Of a stretch of DNA of 64,000 bases, positions 26,841 to 35,579 are shown in pieces. The notes below the pieces were generated by a model, which saw only the letters and a program-made list of their open reading frames with translations, did not search any database and had not been told where the DNA came from. Position 1 is the first letter of the stretch. Each line of letters begins with the position of its first letter. Origin of the DNA: Salinarimonas sp. (lineage in GTDB: Bacteria > Pseudomonadota > Alphaproteobacteria > Rhizobiales > Beijerinckiaceae); contig NZ_CP157794.1 of NCBI RefSeq assembly GCF_040111675.1, positions 1,571,501 to 1,635,500 of the forward strand, written 5' to 3'. Both the position numbers and the translations under genes were made by a program.

Positions 26841-28610
26841 ATGGCCCGCCATTCCCATCCCACCCTGTGGGGCGCGAGCCTGGTTTCGCCGGGCCGCACG
26901 CGCTTCCGTCTCTGGGCGCCGATCCAGCGCCAGCCGCACCTCGCCATCGAGGGGCGCGAGCCCATCCCCATGGGCAAGCAGGACGCCGGCTGGTTCGAGG
27001 TCGAGGTCGAATGCGGGGCGGGCACCCCCTATCGCTATCGGCTCGACGACGGCATGCTCGTGCCCGACCCCGCCTCGCGCGCCCAGACCGACGACGTGCA
27101 CGATCCCTCGCTAGTCGTGGACCCGCACGCCTACGAGTGGCGGAACGCCGAGTGGAAGGGCCGCCCGCTCGAGGAGGTCGTCGTCTACGAGGCGCATGCG
27201 GGGCTGATGGGCGGCTTCGACGGCGTGCGCTCGCATCTGAAAGACCTCGCCGATCTCGGCGTCACCGCGATCCAGCTGATGCCGATCGGCGCCTTTCCCG
27301 GCGCGCGCAACTGGGGCTACGACGGTGTCCTGCCCTATGCGCCCGACGCCGCCTACGGCACGCCGGAGGCGTTGAAGCGCCTCGTCGACGAGGCGCACGG
27401 GCACGGGCTGCAGGTCTTCCTCGACGTCGTCTACAACCATTTCGGGCCGGAGGGGAACTACCTCCACGCCTATGCCGAGCCCTTCTTCCGCAACGACATC
27501 CACACGCCCTGGGGCGCGGCGATCGACTTCCGCCGCCGCGAGGTCCGGCGCTTCTTCGCCGACAACGTGATGATGTGGCTGATGGAATACCGGATCGACG
27601 GCCTGCGCTTCGACGCCGTCCACCAGATCCCCGAGCGGGACTGGCTCGACGAGGTCGCCGCCGAGGTGCGCCGCACGATCGAGCCGGGGCGGCACGTGCA
27701 CCTGATCCTCGAGAACGAGGAGAACGACCCGGGCTATCTCGGCCGTGAGATCGACGCGCAATGGAACGACGACTTCCACCATTGCGTCCACGTGATGCTC
27801 ACCGGCGAGGACCAGTCCTATTACGGCAACTACATCCGCGACACGGCCGGCAAGCTCGCGCGCTGCCTGCGGGAGGGCTTCGTCTACCAGGGTGAGGCGC
27901 CGGAGAACGGGGAGGGCGGCCCGCGCGGCGGCCCGTCCGGCCACCTGCCGCCCACCGCCTTCGTCACCTGCCTGCAGAACCACGACCAGGTCGGCAACCG
28001 CGCCTTCGGCGACCGGCTGACCACGCTCGTCGAGCGCAAGGCGCTGGACGCGGCGACCGCGCTGCACGTGCTCTGCCCGCAGATCCCGATGATCTTCATG
28101 GGCGAGGAGACCGGCTCGAAGGAGCCGTTCCTGTTCTTCACCGACTATCACGACGGCCTCGCCGACGCGGTTCGCGAGGGACGCCGGCGCGAGTTCAAGG
28201 CGTTCCCCGAATTCGCCGACCCGCATACCCGCGAGCGCATCCCCGATCCGAACGCGCCGGCGACCTTCGCCCGCTCGCGCCCCGCGATCGGCGGCGAGAG
28301 CGGCGACCACGCCGTGCACGCGCTCTACAAGCGTCTCCTCGCGCTGCGCGCCGAGCACGTCGCGCCGCGCCTGAAGGGCGCGAAGGCGGAGAGCGCCGAG
28401 GTCGTCAACGAGAAGGCCGTCGTCGGGCGCTGGCTCATGGGCGACGGCGCGCGGCTGACGATCCTCACCAATCTCGGCGCCATCCCCGCGCCGCTGCGCG
28501 GCGTCGCGGTCCCGGCGGGCGAGCCGTTCCTCGTCGTCGGCCAGCCGCTCGTCGCGGACGGCGTGCCCGCCCACACCACCCTCGCCTGGCTGGAGGACGC
28601 GCCGAAATGA
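26841..28610 (+). CDS. treZ: Malto-oligosyltrehalose trehalohydrolase TreZ
   Basis: 589 residues. A CBM48-like N-terminus (GRTRFRLWAPIQRQPHLAIEG) is followed by the GH13_10 barrel with nucleophile D258 (IDGLRFDAVHQI) and acid/base E291 (LILENEEND), plus CLQNHDQVGNRAFGDR. It splits trehalose from the end of maltooligosyl-trehalose made by TreY. The ATG at 26841 has GGAG eleven bases upstream. The stop overlaps the malQ start by four bases. The partner treY lies two genes downstream, not adjacent as in many operons. Confidence 0.96.
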   Translation: MARHSHPTLWGASLVSPGRTRFRLWAPIQRQPHLAIEGREPIPMGKQDAGWFEVEVECGAGTPYRYRLDDGMLVPDPASRAQTDDVHDPSLVVDPHAYEWRNAEWKGRPLEEVVVYEAHAGLMGGFDGVRSHLKDLADLGVTAIQLMPIGAFPGARNWGYDGVLPYAPDAAYGTPEALKRLVDEAHGHGLQVFLDVVYNHFGPEGNYLHAYAEPFFRNDIHTPWGAAIDFRRREVRRFFADNVMMWLMEYRIDGLRFDAVHQIPERDWLDEVAAEVRRTIEPGRHVHLILENEENDPGYLGREIDAQWNDDFHHCVHVMLTGEDQSYYGNYIRDTAGKLARCLREGFVYQGEAPENGEGGPRGGPSGHLPPTAFVTCLQNHDQVGNRAFGDRLTTLVERKALDAATALHVLCPQIPMIFMGEETGSKEPFLFFTDYHDGLADAVREGRRREFKAFPEFADPHTRERIPDPNAPATFARSRPAIGGESGDHAVHALYKRLLALRAEHVAPRLKGAKAESAEVVNEKAVVGRWLMGDGARLTILTNLGAIPAPLRGVAVPAGEPFLVVGQPLVADGVPAHTTLAWLEDAPK

Positions 28611-30640
28611 CCGACGCGCTCCACGCGCTCGCCGAGGAGGCGGGCCTGCACATCCGCTGGGAGGACTTCAGGGGCCGGCCCGAAACGGTCGGCGAGGAGA
28701 CGCTGCGCCGCGTCCTCGCCGCCATGGGGCTTCCCGCGGGGAGCGAGGCCGAGATCGCCGACAGCCGCGCCCAGCTGCGCGAGGAGACGGGCGCGGGCCT
28801 CTCCTTCCTCACCACGGAGGTCGGCCAGTCGACCCCGCTGCCCCCGGCCCTCGCCGAGAGCGCCGTCGCGGTCCTGCGCCACGAGCACGGCGGGCGGCGC
28901 GAGATGCGGCTTCTCCCCACCGCCGGCGGCATGGCGCTGCCGCCGGTGCTGGAGCCCGGCTATCACGGTCTCGAGATCGGCGATCACCACGTCACGCTCG
29001 CCGTCGCGCCGCGCCACGGCGCGCGGGTCGAGGACGTCGCCAAGGGCCGCAAGGTCTTCGGGCTCGCCGCGCAGATCTACTCGCTGCCGCCGCGCGCGGG
29101 CGAGGAATTCGGCGACTTCGGCGCGCTCGGCGCCTATGCCGAGGCCGCCGGCCGCGCGGGCGCCGACGCGGTGGCGATGAGCCCGACCCACGCGCTCTTC
29201 GCCGCCGACCCCTCGCGCTTCAGCCCCTACTCGCCCTCGACGCGGCTGTTCCACAACGTGCTCTACGCCGACCCGGCGGCGGTGTTCGGCGAGGTCGACC
29301 TCCCCGGCGAGGCGCCGCCCCGCGGCGATCTCGTCGACTGGGAGGCGGGCGCGCGCCTCAAGCTCGCGAAGCTGCGGGCGCTCTACCGGCGCTTCGAGGC
29401 CTCCGGCGACACGCAGCGCCGCGCCGATTTCGCCGCCTTCCGCGCCGAGGGCGGATCGCTCCTCGAGAACCACGCCCGCTACGAGGCGCTGCACGCGCAT
29501 TTCACGGCGCAGGGCCGCGCCGGCGGCTTTCAGGACTGGCCGGAGCAATACCGTCATCCCGAGAGCCCGGCGGTGGAGGCCTTCTGCCGCGAGCATGTCG
29601 AGGAGGTCGTCTTCCACGCCTTTCTGCAATGGCTCGCCGAGCGCTCCCTCGTGGAGGCGCAGCGCCGCTCGAAGGACGCGGGGATGGCGATCGGGCTGAT
29701 CGCCGATCTCGCGGTGGGCATGGACAGCGGCGGCAGCCACGTCTGGTCCCGCCGGCAGGACGTGCTCGACGGCCTCTCCATCGGCGCGCCGCCGGACCTG
29801 CTCGGGCCGACGGGGCAGGATTGGGGCCTGACCAACTTCTCGCCGAGGGCGCTGGAAACCACGCATTTCGAGCCCTTCCTCGCGACCCTGCGCGCGGCGC
29901 TGCGCTGCGCCGGCGGCGTGCGCATCGATCACGCCATGGGCCTGCGCCGGCTCTGGGTCGTGCCCAAGGGACTGTCTCCGAAGGAGGGCTGCTACATCTC
30001 CTATCCGGAGGAGGACATGCTGCGGCTCGTCGCGCTGGAGAGCCACCGCTCCGGCGGCGTCGTCATCGGCGAGGATCTCGGCACGGTCCCGCCGGGCTTC
30101 CGGCCGCGGCTCGACCGGGCGGGCGTGCTCGGCATGCGCGTGCTTTGGTTCGAGCGCGGGGCGAAGGGGCGGTTCACCTCGCCGCGGCGCTACGCGCGCC
30201 ACGCCGCATCGATGACGACGACGCACGATCTCCCCACCGTCGCCGGCTGGTGGCGCGGCAACGACGTCGACTGGCGCGAGCGCGTCGGCCACGGCGACGC
30301 GGAGTTCCACCGCACCCAGCACCAGGAGCGCGACGCCGATCGCGGCAAGCTCTGGGAGGCTTTCGTCAAGGCCGGCACGGCCGAGGGCGAACCGCCGCCG
30401 GTCGCGGAGACCGATCCCGTGGTCGACGCGGCGCTCGGCTTCGTGGCGAAGACGGCCTCGAACCTCGCCATCGTCCCGGCGGAGGACCTGCACGGCCTCG
30501 TCGAGCAGCCCAACCTGCCCGGAACCCTCGACGAGCACCCGAATTGGCGTAGACGCCTTCCGTCCGAGGGCCTCGACGACCCCGCCGCCCGCCGCCGGAT
30601 GGAGGCGCTCGCCAAGGCGCGCCCGCGGCGGAGAGGATAG
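28607..30640 (+). CDS. malQ: 4-alpha-glucanotransferase MalQ
   Basis: 677 residues, GH77. An N-terminal beta domain (~60-140) precedes the catalytic barrel, which starts at VFGLAAQIYSLPPRAGEEFGDFG. Nucleophile D441 lies in GGVRIDHAMGLRRLW and acid/base E489 in VIGEDLGTVPPGF; DLPTVAGWWRGND carries the third acidic residue. It shuffles maltodextrins by disproportionation, releasing glucose and longer chains, and so keeps TreY supplied with suitable substrates. It overlaps treZ by four bases (ATGA). Confidence 0.95.
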   Translation: MTDALHALAEEAGLHIRWEDFRGRPETVGEETLRRVLAAMGLPAGSEAEIADSRAQLREETGAGLSFLTTEVGQSTPLPPALAESAVAVLRHEHGGRREMRLLPTAGGMALPPVLEPGYHGLEIGDHHVTLAVAPRHGARVEDVAKGRKVFGLAAQIYSLPPRAGEEFGDFGALGAYAEAAGRAGADAVAMSPTHALFAADPSRFSPYSPSTRLFHNVLYADPAAVFGEVDLPGEAPPRGDLVDWEAGARLKLAKLRALYRRFEASGDTQRRADFAAFRAEGGSLLENHARYEALHAHFTAQGRAGGFQDWPEQYRHPESPAVEAFCREHVEEVVFHAFLQWLAERSLVEAQRRSKDAGMAIGLIADLAVGMDSGGSHVWSRRQDVLDGLSIGAPPDLLGPTGQDWGLTNFSPRALETTHFEPFLATLRAALRCAGGVRIDHAMGLRRLWVVPKGLSPKEGCYISYPEEDMLRLVALESHRSGGVVIGEDLGTVPPGFRPRLDRAGVLGMRVLWFERGAKGRFTSPRRYARHAASMTTTHDLPTVAGWWRGNDVDWRERVGHGDAEFHRTQHQERDADRGKLWEAFVKAGTAEGEPPPVAETDPVVDAALGFVAKTASNLAIVPAEDLHGLVEQPNLPGTLDEHPNWRRRLPSEGLDDPAARRRMEALAKARPRRRG

Positions 30641-30660
30641 GGTGCAGGATGAAACGCGCG

Positions 30661-30797
30661 CCCGACACCTCCCCGCAGGGGAGGTCGACGGCCCGCAGGG
30701 CCGGCGGGTGGGGAGAGCGGGCGGGGCGCGGCTCCGACGACGCCCCCTCCGGTCCGGGCTTCGCCCGGCCTACCTCCCCTGCGGGGAGATGTCGGGG
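30661..30797. repeat. Intergenic palindromic repeat D (malQ-treY gap)
   Basis: About 137 bases. The outer arms CCCGACACCTCCCCGC (left) and GCGGGGAGATGTCGGG (right) are complementary except for one position. Inner dyads are GCAGGGGAGG/CCTCCCCTGC and the short CCGGGCTTCGCCCGG. It fills most of the 187-base gap between malQ and treY. It is a different repeat type from B and C: the arms differ and it is shorter. Confidence 0.75.
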
Positions 30798-30827
30798 CGG
30801 CGCGAGCACGACGAGGAGGCGTGAGCG

Positions 30828-33560
30828 ATGAGCAACGAAACACCGATCGCCCCGCGGGTTCCGCGCGCGACCTATCGCCTGCAGCTGCGCCGGGAGTTCC
30901 CGTTCGAGGCGGCGGAGCGGGCCGTGCCCTATCTCGCCGCGCTCGGGATCAGCCATCTCTACCTCTCGCCGATCCTCGCCTCGCGCCGCGGCTCCGTGCA
31001 CGGCTACGACGGCGTCGACTTCACCCATGTCGACCCGGAGATCGGCGGCGAGGACGGCTTGCGCGCCCTCGTCGCCGCGGCGCGCCGGCACGGCATGGGC
31101 GTCCTCGCCGACATCGTGCCGAACCACATGGCGGTCGGCGGCGCGGACAACCGCTTCTGGCTCGACGTGCTCGAGAACGGGCCGCAGAGCCGCTACGCGC
31201 ATTATTTCGACATCGACTGGGACACGCCCGATCCCGCCTTCGAGGGCAAGGTCGCCGCCCCTTTCCTCGGCGCGCCCTACGGCGAGGCGCTGGCGAACGG
31301 CGAGATCACGCTCGTCTTCGACCCCCACATGCGCCGGCTCTGCGCGGCCTATTATCACCACCGCTTCCCGCTCAACCCGGGCGATTACGGCGAGATCCTG
31401 CGCGCCGGCGACGCCTCTCTCGCGCCCCTCGCCGACCAGTTCGACGAGGCCCGTACGCCCGAGGCCTTCAAGGAGGCCCGCGCCGAGCTCGCCCGCGAGG
31501 CGGGGGAGACGCTGGAGGCGACGTTGAAGCGCGTCTGCGAGCCGGAGCGCCTGCACCCGATCCTCGAGCGCCAGCATTGGCGGCTCGCCTGGTGGCGCAC
31601 CGCCGGCGACGAGATCAACTGGCGGCGCTTCTTCGACATCACCGAGCTCGCCGGCCTGCGCGTCGAGGAGGAGGACGTGTTCGAGGGAGTGCACGCCGAG
31701 ATCTTCCGCCTCTACGGGGAGGGCCTGATCGACGGCCTGCGCATCGACCACGTCGACGGCCTCGCCGATCCCGCCGGCTACGGCCGGCGCCTGCGCGAGC
31801 GCCTGGGCGAGATCGCGCCGCAGCGCCTGCCCGAGGCGCCGGAGGGGCCGGCCTACCTGCTGGTGGAGAAGATCCTGGCCCACGACGAGGCGCTCCCCGC
31901 CGACTGGGCGGTCGACGGCACCACGGGCTACGAGTTCATGGACGCCGTCGGCGGGCTCCTGCACAGCGCCGACGGCGAGGAGATGTTCACCGATCTCTGG
32001 AGCGAGATCTCCGGCCGCTACCCGGATTTCGCCTCCGAGGAACTCGACGCGCGCAACGAGATGCTGGTGCGCAACTTCGCCGGCCAGCTCGACGCCGTCG
32101 CCCACGCCTTCCACGACCTCGCCCGGCTCGACCTCGAGACCCGCGACGTCACCTATCACGCCCTGCGCCGGGCCCTGATCGCGCTGATCGCGGCCTTCCC
32201 GGCCTACCGCACCTACGCCACCGCCGGCGCGGCGCCGGGGTCCGACGCGCCTTTGCTGGAGCGCGCCGTCACGGCCGCGAAGGAGATGGCCGGCCCGGGC
32301 GAGGCGGCGATCGTCGACCTGATCGGCGGGTGGATCCAGGGCGTCGGCGTCGCCGACCAGGAGGTGCGCGCCCGCGCCGTCGTGGCCTTCCAGCAGCTCT
32401 GCGCGCCGGTCGCGGCGAAGGCGGTGGAGGACACGGCGTTCTACCGCTACGGCCGCCTCGTCTCGCGCAACGACGTCGGCTCCGATCCCGGCCGCTTCGC
32501 GATCCCGCGCGAGGCCTTCCACGCGAGCGCCATGGACCGCGCCGCGCGCTTCCCGCATTCCATGCTCGCCACGGCGACGCACGACCACAAGCGCGGCGAG
32601 GACGTCCGCGCGCGCCTCGCGGCGCTCTCCGAGGTCCCGGCGGAATGGGCCGATCGGGTGGGGACCTGGCTCGACCTCAACCGGCGCCACGCGCAGGACC
32701 GGGTCGATCCGGCGGACGAGTACGTCTTCTACCAGATGCTGCTCGGCGCCTGGCCCTTCGGCCTCGCCCCGGACGATCGCGAGGGGGTGATGCGGCTCGG
32801 CGAGCGCCTCGCGCGCTGGCAGGAGAAGGCGCTGCGGGAGGGCAAGCTGAACTCCTCCTGGACCGAGCCCGACACCGAGTACGAGGAAGCCTGCCGCCGC
32901 TTCGTCGCGGAGGTCACGGACCCGAACGTCGCGCCGGCCTTTCTCGATTCCGTCCACGCCTTCGTCGAGGCGCTCGCGTCCGTCGGCGCGGCGAACGGGC
33001 TCGTGCAGACCTTCCTGCGCTGCACCACGCCCGGCGTGCCGGACTGCTACCAGGGCCGCGAATTCTGGGACTTTTCCCTCGTCGACCCGGACAATCGCGA
33101 TCCCGTCGACTACGGCGTCCGCGAGGCCGCGCTCGGCGAGGAGGCGTCGGTCGCCGATCTCGCCGGGCGCTACCAGGACGGGCGCGTGAAGCAGCGACTG
33201 ATCGCGCGACTGCTGGATGCGCGCCTGCATCGAGCCGAGCTCTTCGCCGAGGGCGACTACGCGCCGCTCGAGGTGCGCGGTCACCGCGCCGCCCACGTCG
33301 TCGCCTTCGCGCGGCGGCGCTCCTCCTCGGCGCTGATCGCGGTGGCCGCCCGCCATCTCGCCGAGCCGCTGATCGGGGGCGACGCGCTCGCGCCGCCGGC
33401 CGAATGGTGGGGCGACACCACGGTCGTGACGCCGAACGACGTTCTCGACGCCGAGATGAGCGCCGCGCTCGACGCCGGCGCGCGGCGGACCTTCGGGCGC
33501 GAGACCAAGGTCGCCGACCTTCTCGGGCCTCTGCCCGTCGGGCTGTTCGTGCTCGGCTGA
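30828..33560 (+). CDS. treY: Malto-oligosyltrehalose synthase TreY
   Basis: 910 residues, GH13_26. It opens with RATYRLQLRREFPFEAAERA and LGISHLYLSPILASRRGSVH. Nucleophile D307 is in IDGLRIDHVDGLADP and acid/base E347 in YLLVEKILAHDEALP; the third acidic residue is in the region of ATATHDHKRGEDVRARL. It isomerises the reducing-end alpha-1,4 bond of a maltodextrin to the alpha-1,1 bond of trehalose, which TreZ then releases. GAGGAGG lies nine bases before the ATG at 30828. Last gene of the operon. Confidence 0.96.
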   Translation: MSNETPIAPRVPRATYRLQLRREFPFEAAERAVPYLAALGISHLYLSPILASRRGSVHGYDGVDFTHVDPEIGGEDGLRALVAAARRHGMGVLADIVPNHMAVGGADNRFWLDVLENGPQSRYAHYFDIDWDTPDPAFEGKVAAPFLGAPYGEALANGEITLVFDPHMRRLCAAYYHHRFPLNPGDYGEILRAGDASLAPLADQFDEARTPEAFKEARAELAREAGETLEATLKRVCEPERLHPILERQHWRLAWWRTAGDEINWRRFFDITELAGLRVEEEDVFEGVHAEIFRLYGEGLIDGLRIDHVDGLADPAGYGRRLRERLGEIAPQRLPEAPEGPAYLLVEKILAHDEALPADWAVDGTTGYEFMDAVGGLLHSADGEEMFTDLWSEISGRYPDFASEELDARNEMLVRNFAGQLDAVAHAFHDLARLDLETRDVTYHALRRALIALIAAFPAYRTYATAGAAPGSDAPLLERAVTAAKEMAGPGEAAIVDLIGGWIQGVGVADQEVRARAVVAFQQLCAPVAAKAVEDTAFYRYGRLVSRNDVGSDPGRFAIPREAFHASAMDRAARFPHSMLATATHDHKRGEDVRARLAALSEVPAEWADRVGTWLDLNRRHAQDRVDPADEYVFYQMLLGAWPFGLAPDDREGVMRLGERLARWQEKALREGKLNSSWTEPDTEYEEACRRFVAEVTDPNVAPAFLDSVHAFVEALASVGAANGLVQTFLRCTTPGVPDCYQGREFWDFSLVDPDNRDPVDYGVREAALGEEASVADLAGRYQDGRVKQRLIARLLDARLHRAELFAEGDYAPLEVRGHRAAHVVAFARRRSSSALIAVAARHLAEPLIGGDALAPPAEWWGDTTVVTPNDVLDAEMSAALDAGARRTFGRETKVADLLGPLPVGLFVLG

Positions 33561-33649
33561 CGTCGACGGTGCGACGGTGCGCGGCGGGAACGGTTTTCCC
33601 CGCTCGCGCATCCCCTCGTGACGAAACAGCCACGATGGAGTGACCCGCG

Positions 33650-34186
33650 ATGCACGCCCGCCCGATCCCGCTTCTCGCCGCCCTGATCCTCGCCGCGAGC
33701 CCGCTCGCCGCCCAGACCACGGGCGGGGCGGGGGGCGAGGGGCCCGTCACCGGCGATCCGGTGGAGAGCCTCGACAGCCGCCTCCTGCCGCTGCCGGGAC
33801 CCGGCGACCGGGAATTCGACGTCGCGACGCTGGAGGGCGCGCCGGTGGCGCTCGGCGACGAGTCGCGGGTGGGCACCGTGCGCGACGTCGTCGTCGGGTT
33901 GGAGGAGCAGCGCAGCTTCGTGGTGCAGTACACCGACCGCCTCGGCGGCCGCACCGTGCTGATCCCCATCGGCGAGACGGTGATCCGCGACGGCCGGCTG
34001 ATCGCCGCCTATACGCTCAACCAGCTGCGCGCCCTGCCGACCCTGAACGACTACGAGGCGGCGAACCTCTCGCCCATCGCCGACGACGTCGCCATTCGCC
34101 TGCGCCGCTCCGCGCTGGAGCTGCCCGAGGTCGAGGCCACCGGCTCGCAGGCCTACGATCCGACGCGCGACGCGCCGGAGCAGTGA
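33650..34186 (+). CDS. Secreted PRC-barrel domain protein
   Basis: 178 residues with a signal peptide (LLAALILAASPLAAQ). The mature chain has a Gly-rich start and one PRC-barrel-like region (about 70-130: DESRVGTVRDVVVGLEEQRS, then VLIPIGETVIRDG). In this group such proteins are exported and of unknown function. No membrane segment other than the signal. It is 89 bases after treY but unrelated in content, and converges with the CheZ-like gene. Confidence 0.7.
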   Translation: MHARPIPLLAALILAASPLAAQTTGGAGGEGPVTGDPVESLDSRLLPLPGPGDREFDVATLEGAPVALGDESRVGTVRDVVVGLEEQRSFVVQYTDRLGGRTVLIPIGETVIRDGRLIAAYTLNQLRALPTLNDYEAANLSPIADDVAIRLRRSALELPEVEATGSQAYDPTRDAPEQ

Positions 34187-34195
34187 CCGCCCGGC

Positions 34196-35251
34196 TCAGC
34201 TGAAGCGGGCGAGCTTCTCGCGGGTGGAGAGGGCGTCGATGTCGGCGAAGGCGCCGAGGTTCAGCTCGCCGGCCTCATCCGCATCCGTCTCGGCGGACGG
34301 CTCGTCCACGTCGAACGCGTCGAGCGCGGCCTCGTCCGCCATTTCAGCCACGTCCGCCCCTTCGTCGGTCTCGTGCGCGGGCGCCGGCGCCGCCTCGTCG
34401 GCGTCCTCGACCTCGACGAAGGCGGCGTCGTCCGCCCCGTCCCAGGAGAGGTCGTCGGCGACCGTCTCGATCGGCGCGGGGCGCGCGGCGATCTCGGGCT
34501 CGATCACCGTGAGGGCGCCGAACGAGGCCTCGACCACGCCGGTGGCCTCCGACTCGACGATGACGTCGTCGATGCCCTGCTGGTCGAGGCCGGAGAAGAC
34601 GTCGAGCCGGCGCGACAGCGTCTCCCGTCCCTCGCTCTCGGCGGTTTCCCCCTCGTCCTCCTCGTCGAGGGAGCCGCCCCAGACGTCGATCATCGCGTTG
34701 ATGCGGCCCTCGAGGAAGCGCAGCGTCTCGATGATGCGCTTGGTGCGCTGGGCGGTGAGGTCCTGGAACGAGCAGGAGGTGTAGATGTCGGTGGCGCGCC
34801 GGTCGAGCTCGTCGCAGAGGTCCTCGCGCGCGCCGTCCTCGCGCAGCGTCCAGGCGGCTTCCTGTACGTGCTCGGCCGCCTCGAGGATGTCGGACGTGGC
34901 GCGCTCCGTCGTGCCGACGATGCCGTCGAGGGCCTCGGACGCGACGAGCAGGTCGGAGGGCGCGCCGTCGCTCGGGCGGATCGCCGCGATCTCGCGCTTG
35001 GTCGAGGTGATGGCGCGGGCCATCTCCACGAGATCGAAGCGGAGGCGGTCCATGCGATCCGCCTCGCGCTCGCGCGAGACCGCGCTCTCCAGGCGCTCGA
35101 TCGCCGCGAGCAGCATGGTGGTGTCCGCGGTGCGGTTGCGGCGCGCGTATTCGGCGAGGAACCAGCGGCCGCGCTGCGTCTCCATGACGGCGGCCTCGAT
35201 CGCCTCGTAATCGGCGTCGGCGATCGGCGAGAGGGCTTTCGACTCGCTCAT
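34196..35251 (-). CDS. cheZ: CheZ-like protein phosphatase
   Basis: 351 residues. Long N-terminal helices (about 40-190) contain CSFQDLTAQRTKRIIETLRF, matching the active-site helix of CheZ (DFQDLTGQ), whose Gln inserts into the CheY active site to speed dephosphorylation. The middle (about 205-325) is acidic and disordered, and the last residues, FADIDALSTREKLARFS, form a short conserved-looking tail. E. coli CheZ is 214 residues and also uses a C-terminal peptide to dock on CheY-P. The gene is about 31 kb from the che operon. The target is inferred to be a CheY-type regulator. Confidence 0.78.
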   Translation of the reverse strand: MSESKALSPIADADYEAIEAAVMETQRGRWFLAEYARRNRTADTTMLLAAIERLESAVSREREADRMDRLRFDLVEMARAITSTKREIAAIRPSDGAPSDLLVASEALDGIVGTTERATSDILEAAEHVQEAAWTLREDGAREDLCDELDRRATDIYTSCSFQDLTAQRTKRIIETLRFLEGRINAMIDVWGGSLDEEDEGETAESEGRETLSRRLDVFSGLDQQGIDDVIVESEATGVVEASFGALTVIEPEIAARPAPIETVADDLSWDGADDAAFVEVEDADEAAPAPAHETDEGADVAEMADEAALDAFDVDEPSAETDADEAGELNLGAFADIDALSTREKLARFS

Positions 35252-35579
35252 GCGGCAGGGACCTCGGGGCTCGAATCGGCCAGGAAAGCATGCCCGCGGG
35301 ACGGCCCCCGCGGCAAGCGCGACGTCGCGGACCTTGGCCGGGGAGGGGTTGAGGCGGGGTTACCGCTGGGGGATGGCGCGCCTCGTAAGGCACGACGGGA
35401 TGAAGAGACGGTGAAGACGCTCGCTCGGATCGCCCCGATCGGCCGCGCGCGCGGGGGGCCGGCCTCGCGACCGCAGCCGTGCGGTCCTGCCCGGAGAAGA
35501 TCGGTCCCGCCCCCCTTCGCGTGCGGCCTCGCCCGTGCTTATCTGCGCGCGCCCCGCTCCTCGAACCCGAACGGACCCG
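35252..35579. other. Divergent intergenic region, cheZ-like / M20 peptidase
   Basis: 328 bases between two divergent genes. It must contain both promoters, but no convincing sigma70 pair or named operator is visible. No open frame here has a ribosome site and family similarity. Confidence 0.4.

Noticed and set aside
22065..27101. Minus-strand open frame of 1678 codons opposite glgB, glgX and treZ
   Set aside because: It is antisense to three well-supported GH13 genes and has the Arg/Ala/Val/Leu-rich composition expected from the reverse strand of GC-rich codons. No domain is recognisable.
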